A stretch of 64,000 nucleotides of DNA from Gracilibacillus dipsosauri (GCF_003176895.1 NZ_QGTD01000011.1:186001-250000), one strand, 5' to 3'. Shown: positions 44,759 to 54,072, counted from the stretch's first letter. Translations and numbers: made by a program. The notes: generated by a model not told the origin, from the letters alone.

Positions 44759-45735
44759 TGGACACCATTATGAATTATTTAGAAAACATGTTTGCTTCAA
44801 TGCCAAAATCTAAACAGATGCAGCAATTAAAAGATGATTTGCTAGTGCATATGGAGGATAAATATCAAGAATTAAAACGAGCTGGAAAATCAGAAAATGA
44901 AGCAATCGGTGTAGTGATTGGAGAGTTCGGAAACATGGAAGAAATTATGGACGAATTTGGTATTGATTTAGATGATGATAGAGCTAATGAGCCTTTTTTA
45001 ATGGATGAAGAAATAGAAGAATATTTACATGTGAGTAAAAAAACAAGCATTTGGATTGGTATAGGTGTCGGTTTGTGTATAATAAGTGCTGCGATGTTTG
45101 TGTTTATAGCAGGATTACAAAACAATGGTTTTTTAAATGAAATTCCAGTAAAAACAGCTAATATTATTGGAGTTATTTGTTTAATTGTATTTGTTGCCAT
45201 TGCTGTTGGTTTGTTCATTTATAATGGCATGAAGATTGAAAAATATGATTATATTCATACAGAGCATGCCTTTCAATTATCGTTTGAACAGAAAAATAGT
45301 ATTCAAACCCGTAAAGAAGCTCATCAACCAAAGTATCTTGCAGCCCTAATTTGTGGGATTGCCCTTATTATTCTTTCACCAGTTGTCCTTTTCACCACTC
45401 TAGCAATAAACGAGCAATTCACTCATTTTGGTGTTGTTGGACTATTATGGATAGTAGCTATAGGAATATTCCTATTAATTTTTTTCACTACGGAGATGGA
45501 CGCATATAAAAATCTGTTAAAGGAAGGGGTAGCCTCCAAGTCTAAAAAGAATGAGAAGCGAGACAGAATAACAGGAGCAGTAGCTGTAATCATTTGGTCA
45601 TTAGCTACTATCATCTTCCTAATAAGTGGTTTCCTCTACAATCAATGGCATATAAATTGGCTCGTATTTGCGATTGCTGGTATTTTTATCGGAATGTTCA
45701 ATGCAGCTTATTCCATTCTAACAAAAAATGAATGA
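44758..45735 (+). CDS. Permease-prefix/DUF1700-type membrane protein paired with PadR
   Basis: The 325-residue protein has an N-terminal cytoplasmic helical domain of ~75 residues (MNYLENMFASMPKSKQMQQ onwards) with the alternation typical of DUF1700/permease-prefix domains. A linker and six predicted membrane segments follow. Such proteins are commonly encoded with PadR regulators in Firmicutes and probably act in envelope stress or as membrane sensors; no activity is established. It is translationally coupled to the padR-like gene. No terminator follows before the tandem repeats. Confidence 0.75.
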   Translation: MDTIMNYLENMFASMPKSKQMQQLKDDLLVHMEDKYQELKRAGKSENEAIGVVIGEFGNMEEIMDEFGIDLDDDRANEPFLMDEEIEEYLHVSKKTSIWIGIGVGLCIISAAMFVFIAGLQNNGFLNEIPVKTANIIGVICLIVFVAIAVGLFIYNGMKIEKYDYIHTEHAFQLSFEQKNSIQTRKEAHQPKYLAALICGIALIILSPVVLFTTLAINEQFTHFGVVGLLWIVAIGIFLLIFFTTEMDAYKNLLKEGVASKSKKNEKRDRITGAVAVIIWSLATIIFLISGFLYNQWHINWLVFAIAGIFIGMFNAAYSILTKNE

Positions 45736-45754
45736 AAAGGAACTGGCATTCAGA

Positions 45755-46125
45755 GCACGATAAGTTCTAAAATGCTGGCGATCTCTATTAGTATGGCAGT
45801 AATAATGAGGATAAGTACCAAAATGCCAGAGTCAGCATCTCAAAATGGCACTTATAACAAGGATAAATGCCAAAATGCCAGAGATCCCGCTCGAAATGGT
45901 ACTTAAAATGAGAATAAGTACCAAAATGCCAGAGTCAGCATCTCAAAATGGCACTTATAACAAGGATAAATGCCAAAATGCCAGAGATCCCGCTCGAAAT
46001 GGTACTTAAAATGAGAATAAGTACCAAAATGCCAGAGTCAGCGCCTCAAAATGGCACTTATCAAACGGATAAAGCCCAAAATACCGGTGATCCCGCTCAA
46101 AACGGTAGAACAAGCGATTAAAATG
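45755..46125 (+). repeat. 103-bp tandem repeat array upstream of the riboflavin operon
   Basis: GTACCAAAATGCCAGAGTCA recurs at 45815, 45918 and 46021, exactly 103 bp apart. The first two units are almost identical and the third is diverged at its end, with degraded half-units before the array. Each unit is two related halves of 52 and 51 bp, starting GTACCAAAATGCCAGAG and ATGCCAAAATGCCAGAG. Half-unit ends are near-complementary (AAGTACC...GGTACTT), so each can form a hairpin. No open frame of note. Confidence 0.85.
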
Positions 46126-46157
46126 CTCGCACAAATGACCATGTATAAGCTAATTTT

Positions 46158-46186
46158 TTGCAAATCATTTCAAGATTCTATATAAT
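46158..46186 (+). promoter_or_regulatory. Promoter of the rib operon
   Basis: TTGCAA (46158-46163), 17 bp, perfect TATAAT (46181-46186), about 25 bp before the FMN aptamer. Confidence 0.75.
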
Positions 46187-46212
46187 AAAATCACTAACTA
46201 AATAAACGCATG

Positions 46213-46363
46213 TATTCCTTTGGGGCAGGGTGTAATTCCCGACCGACGGTGATAAGCTAAGGAGCTTTTAGTCCGTGACCCGGATCATTTTTCATTAAAT
46301 GTGAAGGTGGATTTGGTGAAATTCCAAAGCCGACAGTGAAAGTCTGGATGGGAAAAGGAATGG
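46213..46363 (+). promoter_or_regulatory. FMN riboswitch (RFN element)
   Basis: The FMN aptamer is unmistakable: GGGGCAGGGTGTAATTCCCG, GACCGACGGTGATA, AGTCCGTGACCC, GGTGGATTTGGTGAAATTCC, AAAGCCGACAGTGAAAGTC and TGGATGGGAAAAGGAAT, closing with the 5' strand ATTCCTTT. It controls ribD-ribE-ribBA-ribH through the terminator at 46471. Confidence 0.97.
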
Positions 46364-46470
46364 TGGAGAAGTGGTTATTTTTTCTATGGAATAAGCATTG
46401 TTTATTGCTGATTCTGTCGAAAATTTCTTGATTAATTCAAGGCTTCTTTGCTATGAATGAAAGACTATCC

Positions 46471-46500
46471 AGCCCTAGGGTCATTATCCTAGGGCTTTTC
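46471..46500 (+). terminator. Riboswitch-controlled terminator before ribD
   Basis: AGCCCTAGG / CCTAGGGCT (9 bp, 8-nt loop) then TTTTC, 26 nt before ribD. It would form when FMN is bound. Confidence 0.9.
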
Positions 46501-46525
46501 TTATTTTAATATAGAAGGTGATGAA

Positions 46526-47614
46526 GTGAGAACAAAGGAAGAATGGATGGAGCTCGCTTTAACGATGGCCGAAGCTACTACTGGTCAAACTAGCCCAAAT
46601 CCGTCTGTTGGGGCGGTTGTCGTCAAGGATGGTGTACTGCTTGGGGTTGGTACACATTTAAAGGCAGGAGAACCGCATGCAGAGGTCCATGCTATCGCGC
46701 AGGCTGGTGAAAAGGCAAAAGGTGCTGATATCTATGTAACGTTAGAGCCTTGTGCCCATTATGGCAAAACTCCTCCATGTGCGGAATTACTAGTAGAGAA
46801 GGGAATTAAAAAGGCTTATATCGCATCGGTTGATCCAAACCCAAAGGTAGCTGGAAAAGGGGTAGCAATTCTTGAAGCAGCAGGAATCGAAGTGGAAGTA
46901 GGATTATATGAAGAAAGAGCGCTCCAATTGAATAAGCACTTCTTTCATTTTATGAATAAAAAACGACCATTTATCACCTTAAAAGCAGCGATGACATTGG
47001 ATGGGAAGACAGCGACAGTGACAGGGGATAGTAAATGGATCACATCAGCCGAAGCTAGACTAGATGTGCATAAGGAAAGACATAAGCATGATGCGATATT
47101 AGTTGGCAAGGGAACGGTCGGGGCTGATAATCCAAGCCTGACAACTCGCTTACCTCAAGGTGGAAAAAATCCAATTCGGATTATCCTTGATACTAAGCTA
47201 TCATTGCAAGAGGAATTTGCGATCTATGATAAAGAAGCAACTACCTGGGTTTTTTGCGGAAATGAAGCAGATCCGATTACTTTTCAAGAAAAACATCCTC
47301 ACATCAAGGTGGTTCAGTTAAAAACAGAAGATATTCAATTAGAAGATGTCATGAACGAATTAGCACAAAATAAAATTCAATCATTATATGTCGAAGGTGG
47401 CGGAACCATCCATCAAGCCTTTCTACGGGAGAACCTCGTAGATGAATGTCATTGGTATATTGCACCAAAGCTTTTAGGTGGCCAGGATGCTAGATCTGTT
47501 ATAGCAGGGAATTCGCCACACTGGATGGAAGATGCAAAGGAATTAACTTTCATTGATTTTGAGAAGCTGGGACCAGATCTGAAGATTATTGCAAAACCAA
47601 AAGGGGGATTCTAA
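46526..47614 (+). CDS. ribD: Riboflavin biosynthesis deaminase/reductase
   Basis: The bifunctional enzyme of 362 residues has an N-terminal deaminase domain with the zinc motif HAEVHAI and PCAHYGKTPPC. The C-terminal reductase domain (~147 on) contains KAAMTLDGKTAT and ILVGKGTVGADNP. It converts the GTP cyclohydrolase product to 5-amino-6-ribitylamino-uracil phosphate. The GTG at 46526 follows AAGGTGATGAA. First gene of the FMN-riboswitch operon; it overlaps ribE by 1 nt. Confidence 0.96.
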   Translation: MRTKEEWMELALTMAEATTGQTSPNPSVGAVVVKDGVLLGVGTHLKAGEPHAEVHAIAQAGEKAKGADIYVTLEPCAHYGKTPPCAELLVEKGIKKAYIASVDPNPKVAGKGVAILEAAGIEVEVGLYEERALQLNKHFFHFMNKKRPFITLKAAMTLDGKTATVTGDSKWITSAEARLDVHKERHKHDAILVGKGTVGADNPSLTTRLPQGGKNPIRIILDTKLSLQEEFAIYDKEATTWVFCGNEADPITFQEKHPHIKVVQLKTEDIQLEDVMNELAQNKIQSLYVEGGGTIHQAFLRENLVDECHWYIAPKLLGGQDARSVIAGNSPHWMEDAKELTFIDFEKLGPDLKIIAKPKGGF

Positions 47615-48249
47615 TGTTTACTGGTATTGTCGAAGAAAAGGGTAAAATTGAAATGATTAAACAATCCAATCAAGCATTACAACTGAAGATTCAAGGCGAA
47701 AAAGTGACAGAGGATGTGGCGATTGGCGATAGTATTTCCGTAAATGGTGTTTGCTTAACCGTGACTAACTTCACTAAGGAGTGGTTTACAGTAGACGTCA
47801 TACCTGAAACATTTCGTAGCTCCTCTTTATCCACACTAAAAGCACAGTCCATGGTTAATTTAGAGCGCGCCATGCATGCAAACGGAAGATTTGGTGGTCA
47901 CTTTGTGTCAGGACATGTCGATGCAGTTGGTACAATCGAACGAACTTGGATCGAAGATAATGCAAAATATTATTACATCACTGTCCCGGAAACACATTAT
48001 GTGACTCTAAAGGGATCAGTAGCCGTAGACGGCACTTCATTAACTGTATTTGGAGTAGACGATAATGGGTTCACTATCTCCTTAATTCCAGAAACACAAG
48101 CAGCGACCATTCTAGGTGATAAAAAACAAGGGGATATCGTGAATGTGGAATATGATATGTTAGCAAAATATATGGAGCGATTACTTCGTTCCTCCCATCA
48201 ACAGCCACAAGGAATAACAGAAGAGAAATTGACGCAATTGGGTTTTTAG
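47614..48249 (+). CDS. ribE: Riboflavin synthase alpha subunit
   Basis: This enzyme dismutates two 6,7-dimethyl-8-ribityllumazine molecules to riboflavin. The 211-residue protein has two lumazine-binding repeats, beginning [10 protein letters not shown] and (from ~98) [19 protein letters not shown], with conserved VNGVCLTV and VDGTSLTV motifs. It is coupled to ribD by a 1-nt overlap and precedes ribBA by 10 bp. Confidence 0.96.
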   Translation: MFTGIVEEKGKIEMIKQSNQALQLKIQGEKVTEDVAIGDSISVNGVCLTVTNFTKEWFTVDVIPETFRSSSLSTLKAQSMVNLERAMHANGRFGGHFVSGHVDAVGTIERTWIEDNAKYYYITVPETHYVTLKGSVAVDGTSLTVFGVDDNGFTISLIPETQAATILGDKKQGDIVNVEYDMLAKYMERLLRSSHQQPQGITEEKLTQLGF

Positions 48250-48259
48250 GGGGCCAATA

Positions 48260-49480
48260 ATGAAACATTCAGTAGATGAAGCAATAGAAGCATTAAAAAA
48301 AGGTGAAATTGTGATCGTTGTAGATGATGAAGACCGTGAGAATGAAGGAGATTTTGTTGCACTAGCGGAAAAAGTAACACCTGAAATTATTAATTTTATG
48401 GCAAAAGAAGGACGTGGATTGATTTGCACACCTATGTCCCAAAATTATGCCGATCGTTTCCAATTAGGTGCAATGGTAGCACGTAATACAGATGATCATG
48501 GCACCAATTTTACAGTGAGCATTGATTATCATACCACTCATACAGGGATTAGCGCTCATGAAAGATCGTTAACGATTGAAAAGTTAGTCGATGAAACAAC
48601 GACTGCTTATGACTTCAAACGTCCAGGGCATGTATTTCCTTTAATTGCAAAAAATGCAGGAGTTTTGGAACGATCTGGACATACCGAGGCAGCCATTGAC
48701 TTAGCCCGTTTATCCAATTCAAAACCGGTTGCAGTTATTTGCGAAATTATGAATGAAGATGGCACTATGGCTAGACAGGATGATTTAGAAAAAATTGCTG
48801 AAATCCACAGTATGCCAATGGTCTCCATTCAAGAGTTGATTCAATACCGAAAGAGATATGATAAATTAATCACGAAAGAAACAGAAGTAAATATGCCAAC
48901 AGCTTATGGTGGATTTAAGCTTGTTGCTTATACAGAAAAATATACTGGTAAGGAGCATGTCGCCTTATATAAAGGGGAATTAACACCTGATGAGCCAACC
49001 CTTGTCCGTGTCCACTCTGAATGTTTAACAGGTGATGCATTTGGTTCGCAGCGATGTGACTGTGGCCCACAGCTTAAAAAAGCGTTAGAAGAAATCGAAA
49101 AAGCAGGACGCGGTGTGTTAGTGTATATGCGCCAAGAGGGCCGAGGCATTGGGTTAATTAATAAAATGAAGGCATACAAGCTTCAAGAGGAAGGCTACGA
49201 TACAGTGGAAGCAAACCATCAGCTAGGCTTTCCAGATGATCTTCGCGATTATGCCATAAGTGTTCAAATTTTAAGAGATTTAGGTGTCGGGAAAATTCAT
49301 TTATTAACAAATAATCCTCGCAAGCTTTCAAGCATGAAGGAATATGGTTTAGAATTAGTAGCACGAAAAGCGATTGAAATCCCCGCTAATAAGAATAATG
49401 AAAAATATTTACAAACGAAAGTAGAAAAGCTTGATCATTTATTACACATTGAAAGTAACCGAGATGGGGGAGGAATTTAA
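48260..49480 (+). CDS. ribBA: 3,4-dihydroxy-2-butanone-4-phosphate synthase / GTP cyclohydrolase II
   Basis: This is a two-domain fusion of 406 residues. The N-terminal RibB domain has [13 protein letters not shown] and [11 protein letters not shown]. The C-terminal RibA domain has the zinc-site [15 protein letters not shown] and [11 protein letters not shown]. Both committed precursors of riboflavin are thus made from one gene, as in B. subtilis. Both domains look intact. The ATG follows AGGGGGCCAATA. Confidence 0.96.
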   Translation: MKHSVDEAIEALKKGEIVIVVDDEDRENEGDFVALAEKVTPEIINFMAKEGRGLICTPMSQNYADRFQLGAMVARNTDDHGTNFTVSIDYHTTHTGISAHERSLTIEKLVDETTTAYDFKRPGHVFPLIAKNAGVLERSGHTEAAIDLARLSNSKPVAVICEIMNEDGTMARQDDLEKIAEIHSMPMVSIQELIQYRKRYDKLITKETEVNMPTAYGGFKLVAYTEKYTGKEHVALYKGELTPDEPTLVRVHSECLTGDAFGSQRCDCGPQLKKALEEIEKAGRGVLVYMRQEGRGIGLINKMKAYKLQEEGYDTVEANHQLGFPDDLRDYAISVQILRDLGVGKIHLLTNNPRKLSSMKEYGLELVARKAIEIPANKNNEKYLQTKVEKLDHLLHIESNRDGGGI

Positions 49481-49481
49481 C

Positions 49482-49949
49482 ATGGGGAAAATATATGAAG
49501 GTAATTTAGTTGGTACAGGTTTAAAGGTTGGTATCGTTGTAGGAAGATTTAATGAATTTATTACCGGGAAACTGCTAAATGGTGCAGAAGATACATTTAG
49601 AAGACACGGTGTTGCTGAAGAAGATGTAGAAGTAGCTTGGGTTCCAGGAGCATTTGAGATTCCGCTTGTCGCGAAAAAAATGGTAGAAACGGGTAAATAT
49701 GATGCCGTAGTTACATTAGGAACGGTTATTCGGGGCTCTACGCCACACTTTGATTATGTGAGCAATGAAGTGTCAAAAGGGGTAGCAAGTGTTTCTATGG
49801 ATGCAGGAATCCCAGTCATTTTTGGTGTTCTAACTACTGACACCATCGAGCAAGCAATCGAACGTGCAGGAACAAAAGCAGGAAACAAAGGAGCAGAAGC
49901 AGCGATATCAGCAATTGAAATGGCTAATCTGTTGAAAGATATTGAATAG
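49482..49949 (+). CDS. ribH: 6,7-dimethyl-8-ribityllumazine synthase
   Basis: RibH makes lumazine from the RibD and RibB products and forms capsids around riboflavin synthase. The 155-residue protein has [44 protein letters not shown] and [11 protein letters not shown]. The ATG at 49482 follows GGGGGAGGAATTTAAC and matches the family length; in-frame codons back to 49431 overlap ribBA and are not expected to be used. Last gene of the operon. Confidence 0.96.
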   Translation: MGKIYEGNLVGTGLKVGIVVGRFNEFITGKLLNGAEDTFRRHGVAEEDVEVAWVPGAFEIPLVAKKMVETGKYDAVVTLGTVIRGSTPHFDYVSNEVSKGVASVSMDAGIPVIFGVLTTDTIEQAIERAGTKAGNKGAEAAISAIEMANLLKDIE

Positions 49950-49960
49950 AGCACAATGGC

Positions 49961-49997
49961 AGTGTGGCGGGTAAATCAATCTCGTCACACTTTTTTA
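49961..49997 (+). terminator. Terminator after ribH
   Basis: AGTGTGGCG pairs with CGTCACACT (one G-U) across 13 nt, followed by TTTTTT, 12 nt after the stop codon. Confidence 0.85.
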
Positions 49998-50019
49998 TAC
50001 GTTTGAAAAAACGCACATT

Positions 50020-50180
50020 TTGGATATCGGAGAAAATGGAGGTATCGCATCTAGAGGTGTCGAATATAATCGGATATCAGACAAAATGCGTGGTGCTGCA
50101 TCTAGAGGTGTCGAATATAATCGGATATCGAACAAAATGCGTGGTGCTGCATCTAGAAGTGTCCAATAAAATCAGATAAA
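50020..50180 (+). repeat. 51-bp tandem repeat array downstream of the riboflavin operon
   Basis: CATCTAGAGGTGTCGAATAT recurs with starts near 50048, 50099 and 50150, exactly 51 bp apart; the third copy is mutated to CTAGAAGTGTCCAATA. Each unit carries the near-palindrome TGTCGAATATAATCGGATATC. The 51-bp period keeps one frame open, producing an artefactual repeat-peptide frame. The remaining bases to the next gene hold a weak GGACAGA/TCTGTCC hairpin (50182-50216). Confidence 0.85.
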
Positions 50181-50326
50181 GGACAGAATAAATGGTGACG
50201 AACCCATATCTGTCCAATATATAATTGGTTCACCCCAATCACTTTACATCTGCTTTCACTTTCGATATGAAATTTACAGCGCCAAAGAGGAATCACCAAT
50301 TCCCCTTTGACAAAAACTCATACAAC

Positions 50327-50806
50327 TCACTTATTAAGTAATGTTTTAATATCATCTTCTATCTTCTCTGGTTCTGTTTTTGGAGCATATCGTTTTACTA
50401 CATTGCCATCTTGATCGATGAGAAATTTTGTGAAATTCCATTTGATTTGGTCAGACACGATGCCTGGAGCCTCTTTCGTTAAATACTTATATAATGGATG
50501 TGCATCTTTGCCGCGAACATTAATTTTGGCAAACATCGGGAAGGAAACTCCAAAGTTTAATCGACAGAATTCCTCTGCCTCTTCACTCGAACCAGGCTCT
50601 TGATTCATGAATTGATTGCAAGGAAAGCCTAGTATCTCTAATCCTTCTTCCTTATACTTCTGATATAGCTTTTCTAGACCATCGAACTGAGGGGTGAAGC
50701 CACACTTACTTGCTGTATTGACGATAAGTACTGCCTTCGCTTGAAACTCAGCTAATTCCTTTTCTTTTCCCTTTACTGTTTCAACCTTGAAATCATATAT
50801 AGACAT
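50327..50806 (-). CDS. bsaA: Glutathione peroxidase-like thiol peroxidase (BsaA)
   Basis: The 159-residue thioredoxin-fold peroxidase has the peroxidatic Cys35 in [11 protein letters not shown], the FPCNQF motif and the WNFTKFL tetrad region. Cys in place of selenocysteine and the FPCNQF cysteine suggest a thioredoxin-dependent enzyme, as in most bacteria. The ATG at 50806 follows AAGGAGG by 9 nt. That ribosome site is part of the 3' arm of a hairpin upstream. The following ~120 bp to the array are featureless. Confidence 0.92.
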   Translation of the reverse strand: MSIYDFKVETVKGKEKELAEFQAKAVLIVNTASKCGFTPQFDGLEKLYQKYKEEGLEILGFPCNQFMNQEPGSSEEAEEFCRLNFGVSFPMFAKINVRGKDAHPLYKYLTKEAPGIVSDQIKWNFTKFLIDQDGNVVKRYAPKTEPEKIEDDIKTLLNK

Positions 50807-50845
50807 AAAAAAAGCCTCCTTACTATAAGATTAGCATAAGGAAGC
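50807..50845 (-). terminator. Hairpin with T-run covering the bsaA ribosome binding site
   Basis: On the minus strand GCTTCCTTA pairs with TAAGGAGGC (one mismatch or wobble) and is followed by TTTTTTT, right after the membrane gene at 50855. It has the form of a terminator, but its 3' arm is the Shine-Dalgarno of bsaA and the T-run touches the bsaA start codon. Confidence 0.65.
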
Positions 50846-50854
50846 AAAAATTGT

Positions 50855-51508
50855 TTAATCAGAAGTTCTAAACAGATAGTAATTCGTTAAAACGAGAGAA
50901 AGTAGCAATATTGCTTCACCTATATTCGTCATTGCCTTTGTGGGGATAGGTAATTGAACAATGCTGGTAACACTAATAATCAAGCAACCAACAAAGAAAA
51001 GATAGAATCCAGTTTTTCGCCAAACAATAATAGAGGTTAAAAGTAGGATGATACTAATTGCAATAACCATAATCGGCAATCGATCCTCTGTCTCTTGATA
51101 ACTGAGAATGCCATATTCCCATACTGGCTCTAAATCAATCGTTAGTATACCAATTATTTCCGCTAAAATTAAACAAGCTGTGATCAGAAAAGTCGCTAAT
51201 TTGGCAAGGGAATGTTGAGCAAAATGAACGTTTATCCTTTTTAAAACGGCATATGAATATAACACAAGAAGTGGTGTAAAGAATGCATGGAGCCAATATC
51301 TTAATTCATTCCATTTCTCCAACCAACTACTTTCTCCAATGAAACGCCCTACTGTTAGTATTCCATTGTCATAGATTAAACCAACAATAACTAGAAGAAT
51401 AACATTTAGCAGCGATCCCCATCCAATCCATTGCGCTTGACGTATCACAACAATCCATAACACTACATAAAAAAACGTTAGTAATGCATATAAATAGAGC
51501 TCCATCAT
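50855..51508 (-). CDS. Seven-helix membrane protein of unknown function
   Basis: The 217-residue protein is nearly all membrane: about seven hydrophobic segments, the first starting YLYALLTFFYVVLWIVV, with short loops and a small polar loop around ESSWLEKWNELRYW. No signature was recognised with confidence. It starts with ATGATG at 51508/51505; the preceding GTGGTGAT site fits the second ATG slightly better. It is 48 bp upstream of bsaA on the same strand, with a hairpin between. Confidence 0.65.
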   Translation of the reverse strand: MMELYLYALLTFFYVVLWIVVIRQAQWIGWGSLLNVILLVIVGLIYDNGILTVGRFIGESSWLEKWNELRYWLHAFFTPLLVLYSYAVLKRINVHFAQHSLAKLATFLITACLILAEIIGILTIDLEPVWEYGILSYQETEDRLPIMVIAISIILLLTSIIVWRKTGFYLFFVGCLIISVTSIVQLPIPTKAMTNIGEAILLLSLVLTNYYLFRTSD

Positions 51509-51557
51509 ATCACCACTTTTCTTATTTCGTTACTGTCATTATTATAACCAAATAAGA

Positions 51558-51597
51558 AAAAAGATGCTTCCTTTCATTAAAAAGGAAACATCTTTCA
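51558..51597 (-). terminator. Terminator after trhO
   Basis: On the minus strand a 15-bp stem AAAGATGTTTCCTTT / AAAGGAAGCATCTTT (one G-U) with a 6-nt loop is followed by TTTC, 6 nt past the trhO stop. Confidence 0.9.
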
Positions 51598-51602
51598 GAC
51601 TA

Positions 51603-52577
51603 TTATTCTTGTGTAACCCCATCTTCTTCGGCAATACGATCAAGGCGTGCTTGGATTTCTTCCTCTGTTAGGTTATGTTCCGCGATATATAAATTACGAG
51701 GATGGGTACGGCATTCATGAGAACAGCCGCGCATATATTTGTGTTCATTTTCTTCTGAGCATAGCATTTGTCGATTACATTCAGGATTTGCGCAATTCAC
51801 ATAGCGTTCACAAGGTTCCCCGTCAAAATAATCCTTTCCAACAACGACATGTTCTTTGCGATTTACTGGTACAGAAATACGTTCATCAAATACGTAAAGC
51901 TGTCCATCCCAAAGCTCCCCTTGAACTTCTGGATCTTTACCATACGTTACGATACCGCCATGTAATTGTCCGACATCCTCAAATCCTTGTTTTACAAGCC
52001 AACCAGAGAACTTTTCACAACGGATTCCACCAGTACAATAGGTTAGAACCTTTTTACCTTCTAATTTATCTTTGTTTTCCTCCACCCATTTAGGAAGCTC
52101 TCGAAATGTTTCGATATCAGGTCTAATCGCTCCACGGAAATGACCTAGCTCATATTCATAATCGTTACGAGCATCTAAGACTACTGTATTCTCATCACGC
52201 ATAGCTTCATAAAATTCTTGTGGTGACAAATATTTTCCAGTTGTCTCTCTTGGATTAATATCCTCTTCAAGACGTAGGGTAACTAACTCTGGGCGAGGTC
52301 TAACGTGCATTTTTTTGAAGGCATGTCCATCTGCTTCATCTACTTTAAACACCATGTCCTTAAATCGAGGATCATTATGCATTGTCTCCATATACGTATT
52401 CGTTTGCTCGACGGTACCGGAAACTGTTCCATTAATACCTTCATGTGCAATGAGAATACGGCCTTTAAGTCCTAATTCTTTACAGAACTTTAAGTGCTCA
52501 TTTGCATAGCCTTCTGGATCCTCCAAATCTACATAGTGATAGTACAATAATACTTGGTACTTTTCCTTTTTTTCCAT
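51603..52577 (-). CDS. trhO: tRNA uridine(34) hydroxylase (rhodanese-family TrhO)
   Basis: TrhO hydroxylates U34 of certain tRNAs on the way to 5-methoxyuridine-type modifications. The 324-residue protein has an N-terminal acylphosphatase-like domain ([17 protein letters not shown]). The rhodanese domain has the active Cys in [19 protein letters not shown] Cys-rich C-terminal part ([18 protein letters not shown], then GCSHECR) probably binds zinc. The ATG at 52577 follows AGGTGG by 8 nt; the GTG at 52589 overlaps that site. Monocistronic. Confidence 0.9.
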   Translation of the reverse strand: MEKKEKYQVLLYYHYVDLEDPEGYANEHLKFCKELGLKGRILIAHEGINGTVSGTVEQTNTYMETMHNDPRFKDMVFKVDEADGHAFKKMHVRPRPELVTLRLEEDINPRETTGKYLSPQEFYEAMRDENTVVLDARNDYEYELGHFRGAIRPDIETFRELPKWVEENKDKLEGKKVLTYCTGGIRCEKFSGWLVKQGFEDVGQLHGGIVTYGKDPEVQGELWDGQLYVFDERISVPVNRKEHVVVGKDYFDGEPCERYVNCANPECNRQMLCSEENEHKYMRGCSHECRTHPRNLYIAEHNLTEEEIQARLDRIAEEDGVTQE

Positions 52578-52716
52578 TCTTTCTACCACCTATCAATTCA
52601 TATTTGCAAGATATAAATGTGTTTAGGTTGGTTTATACTTTTATTATCTTGCAACACTTTATTCTATCATGTTTTTTCTCTCTTCACAATGCTAGTAGGA
52701 GGAGTCATACTCCACA

Positions 52717-53586
52717 TTATCCTTGCTCAAACCACTTCATCAATGCTTGCGTTCCTTTGTCGCCTTCTCCAGCTTGCTCTAGCTCTGTATACAGCTTTAA
52801 CGATAATTCAAGTCCTGGAGTGGTTAAATCCATTTCCTTAGCAGACTCAAGCGCAATTTTCATATCTTTAATAAAATGCTTGATGTAAAATCCTGGTTGA
52901 TCATCCCCGTTAATCATTCGAGGTGCTAGGTTGGATAACGACCAGCTCCCTGCTGCCCCTGTTGAAATACTTTCTAATACTCGAGTAGGATCTAGTCCAG
53001 CTTTTTTCGCGTACATTATCGCTTCTGTTACACCAATCATGTTGGAAGCAATTGTGATTTGATTAGCCATTTTCGTATGCTGGCCAGCACCTGCTGGACC
53101 TTGAAGAACAATGTTTTCTCCCATTATTTCAAAAATAGGTAGCATGGCATCAAAGTCTTTCTGTTTCCCACCTACCATAATCGCTAGTGAGCCATTCCTT
53201 GCGCCGATATCACCACCAGAGACAGGTGCATCTAGAGCGTGTAACCCTTTTTCCTCTGCAGCTTCCGCAATCCTTTTGGCAAGCTTTGGATTAGAAGTTG
53301 TCATATCAATTATATAGGTGTCGGTGCTTGCATTTTGGATAATCCCATTTTCTCCGAAGTAAATTTCTTCTACATCAGAAGGGTAGCCAACAATGGAAAT
53401 AATGATATCTGATGATGTAGATAATGCTGTTACACTGTTCTTCCAGATCGCTCCTTGTTCTACTAGATCACTGGCTTTTTCTTTTGTTCTTGTGAAAATC
53501 TGTACATGGTAGCCTTCCTGCATTAAATTCCTCGCCATACTTTTTCCCATCACACCAATACCAATAAAACCAATCGTTTTGTTCAT
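52717..53586 (-). CDS. ykwC: 3-hydroxyisobutyrate dehydrogenase family oxidoreductase (YkwC-like)
   Basis: The ~289-residue beta-hydroxyacid dehydrogenase has NAD(P) motif GFIGIGVMGKSMARNL at the N-terminus, DAPVSGGDIGARNGSLAIMVGG and the catalytic Lys in HTKMANQI. It fits the YkwC/GarR group that handles tartronate semialdehyde, 3-hydroxyisobutyrate or succinic semialdehyde; the substrate is not resolved. The start is taken as the ATG at 53586, 10 nt after GGAG; an ATG at 53598 overlaps the ribosome site. Divergent from the DksA-like gene. Confidence 0.88.
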   Translation of the reverse strand: MNKTIGFIGIGVMGKSMARNLMQEGYHVQIFTRTKEKASDLVEQGAIWKNSVTALSTSSDIIISIVGYPSDVEEIYFGENGIIQNASTDTYIIDMTTSNPKLAKRIAEAAEEKGLHALDAPVSGGDIGARNGSLAIMVGGKQKDFDAMLPIFEIMGENIVLQGPAGAGQHTKMANQITIASNMIGVTEAIMYAKKAGLDPTRVLESISTGAAGSWSLSNLAPRMINGDDQPGFYIKHFIKDMKIALESAKEMDLTTPGLELSLKLYTELEQAGEGDKGTQALMKWFEQG

Positions 53587-53695
53587 TGAGCATTCCATCT
53601 CCTTTTTCTTCTACTTTATCATGGTGGGATGGCCGCTACAATAATGTTTTTTATGATAGCGAAAGTGGAATATATGCAATAGGAGGAGATAAATC

Positions 53696-54040
53696 ATGAC
53701 ACAAGATATTTGGAAGGAATGTAAAAGCATGCTGGAAAAAAGGAAGAAGGAGCTACTTGAAAATAAAGATGATGGCCTCGAGCAATCATTAGAGGATACT
53801 GTTGGAGAATTGTCCACCTTCGACAACCATCCAGCAGATATGGGAACAGAATTGTTTGAAAGAGAAAAAGAAATTACGTTAAATGAACGGAAGAAGCAAG
53901 AATTAGAGGAAATTGACCAAGCGCTACAAGCTATGAAAGACGGGACATATGACCTTTGTCAGGAATGCGGGAGAAAGATCAAGGAAGAAAGACTTCTTGC
54001 AGCACCAACTACTCGTTATTGCTTTGAGCATGGAAAATAA
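53696..54040 (+). CDS. yteA: DksA/TraR-type zinc-finger protein (YteA-like)
   Basis: The 114-residue protein has an N-terminal helical part (CKSMLEKRKKELLENK...) and the Bacillus YteA-type NHPADMGTELFEREKE signature. The C-terminal finger DLCQECGRKIKEERL...YCFEHGK supplies three Cys plus His as metal ligands instead of a full four-Cys set. YteA-like proteins are linked to sporulation and general regulation in Bacillus; RNA polymerase binding as in DksA is possible but unproven. The ATG follows AGGAGGAGATAAATC. A shared terminator follows. Confidence 0.87.
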   Translation: MTQDIWKECKSMLEKRKKELLENKDDGLEQSLEDTVGELSTFDNHPADMGTELFEREKEITLNERKKQELEEIDQALQAMKDGTYDLCQECGRKIKEERLLAAPTTRYCFEHGK

Positions 54041-54041
54041 A

Positions 54042-54068
54042 AAATCCGAGCACTGCTCGGATTTTTCT
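54042..54068. terminator. Bidirectional terminator between yteA-like gene and htrA
   Basis: AAATCCGAG / CTCGGATTT stem with a short CACTG-type loop lies between the convergent stops. It is followed by TTCTTT on the plus strand and preceded by AAAA, which gives T's on the minus strand. Confidence 0.88.
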
Positions 54069-54072
54069 TTGA

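Noticed and set aside
45755-46125. CRISPR array
   Set aside because: The units are contiguous 103-bp repeats without unique spacers, and no cas genes are present.
49964-50179. Open frame of ~71 codons with a repeated HLEVSNIIGY peptide
   Set aside because: It is the 51-bp tandem repeat read in one frame; the period is a multiple of three so no stop appears. No ribosome site precedes it and it overlaps the ribH terminator.
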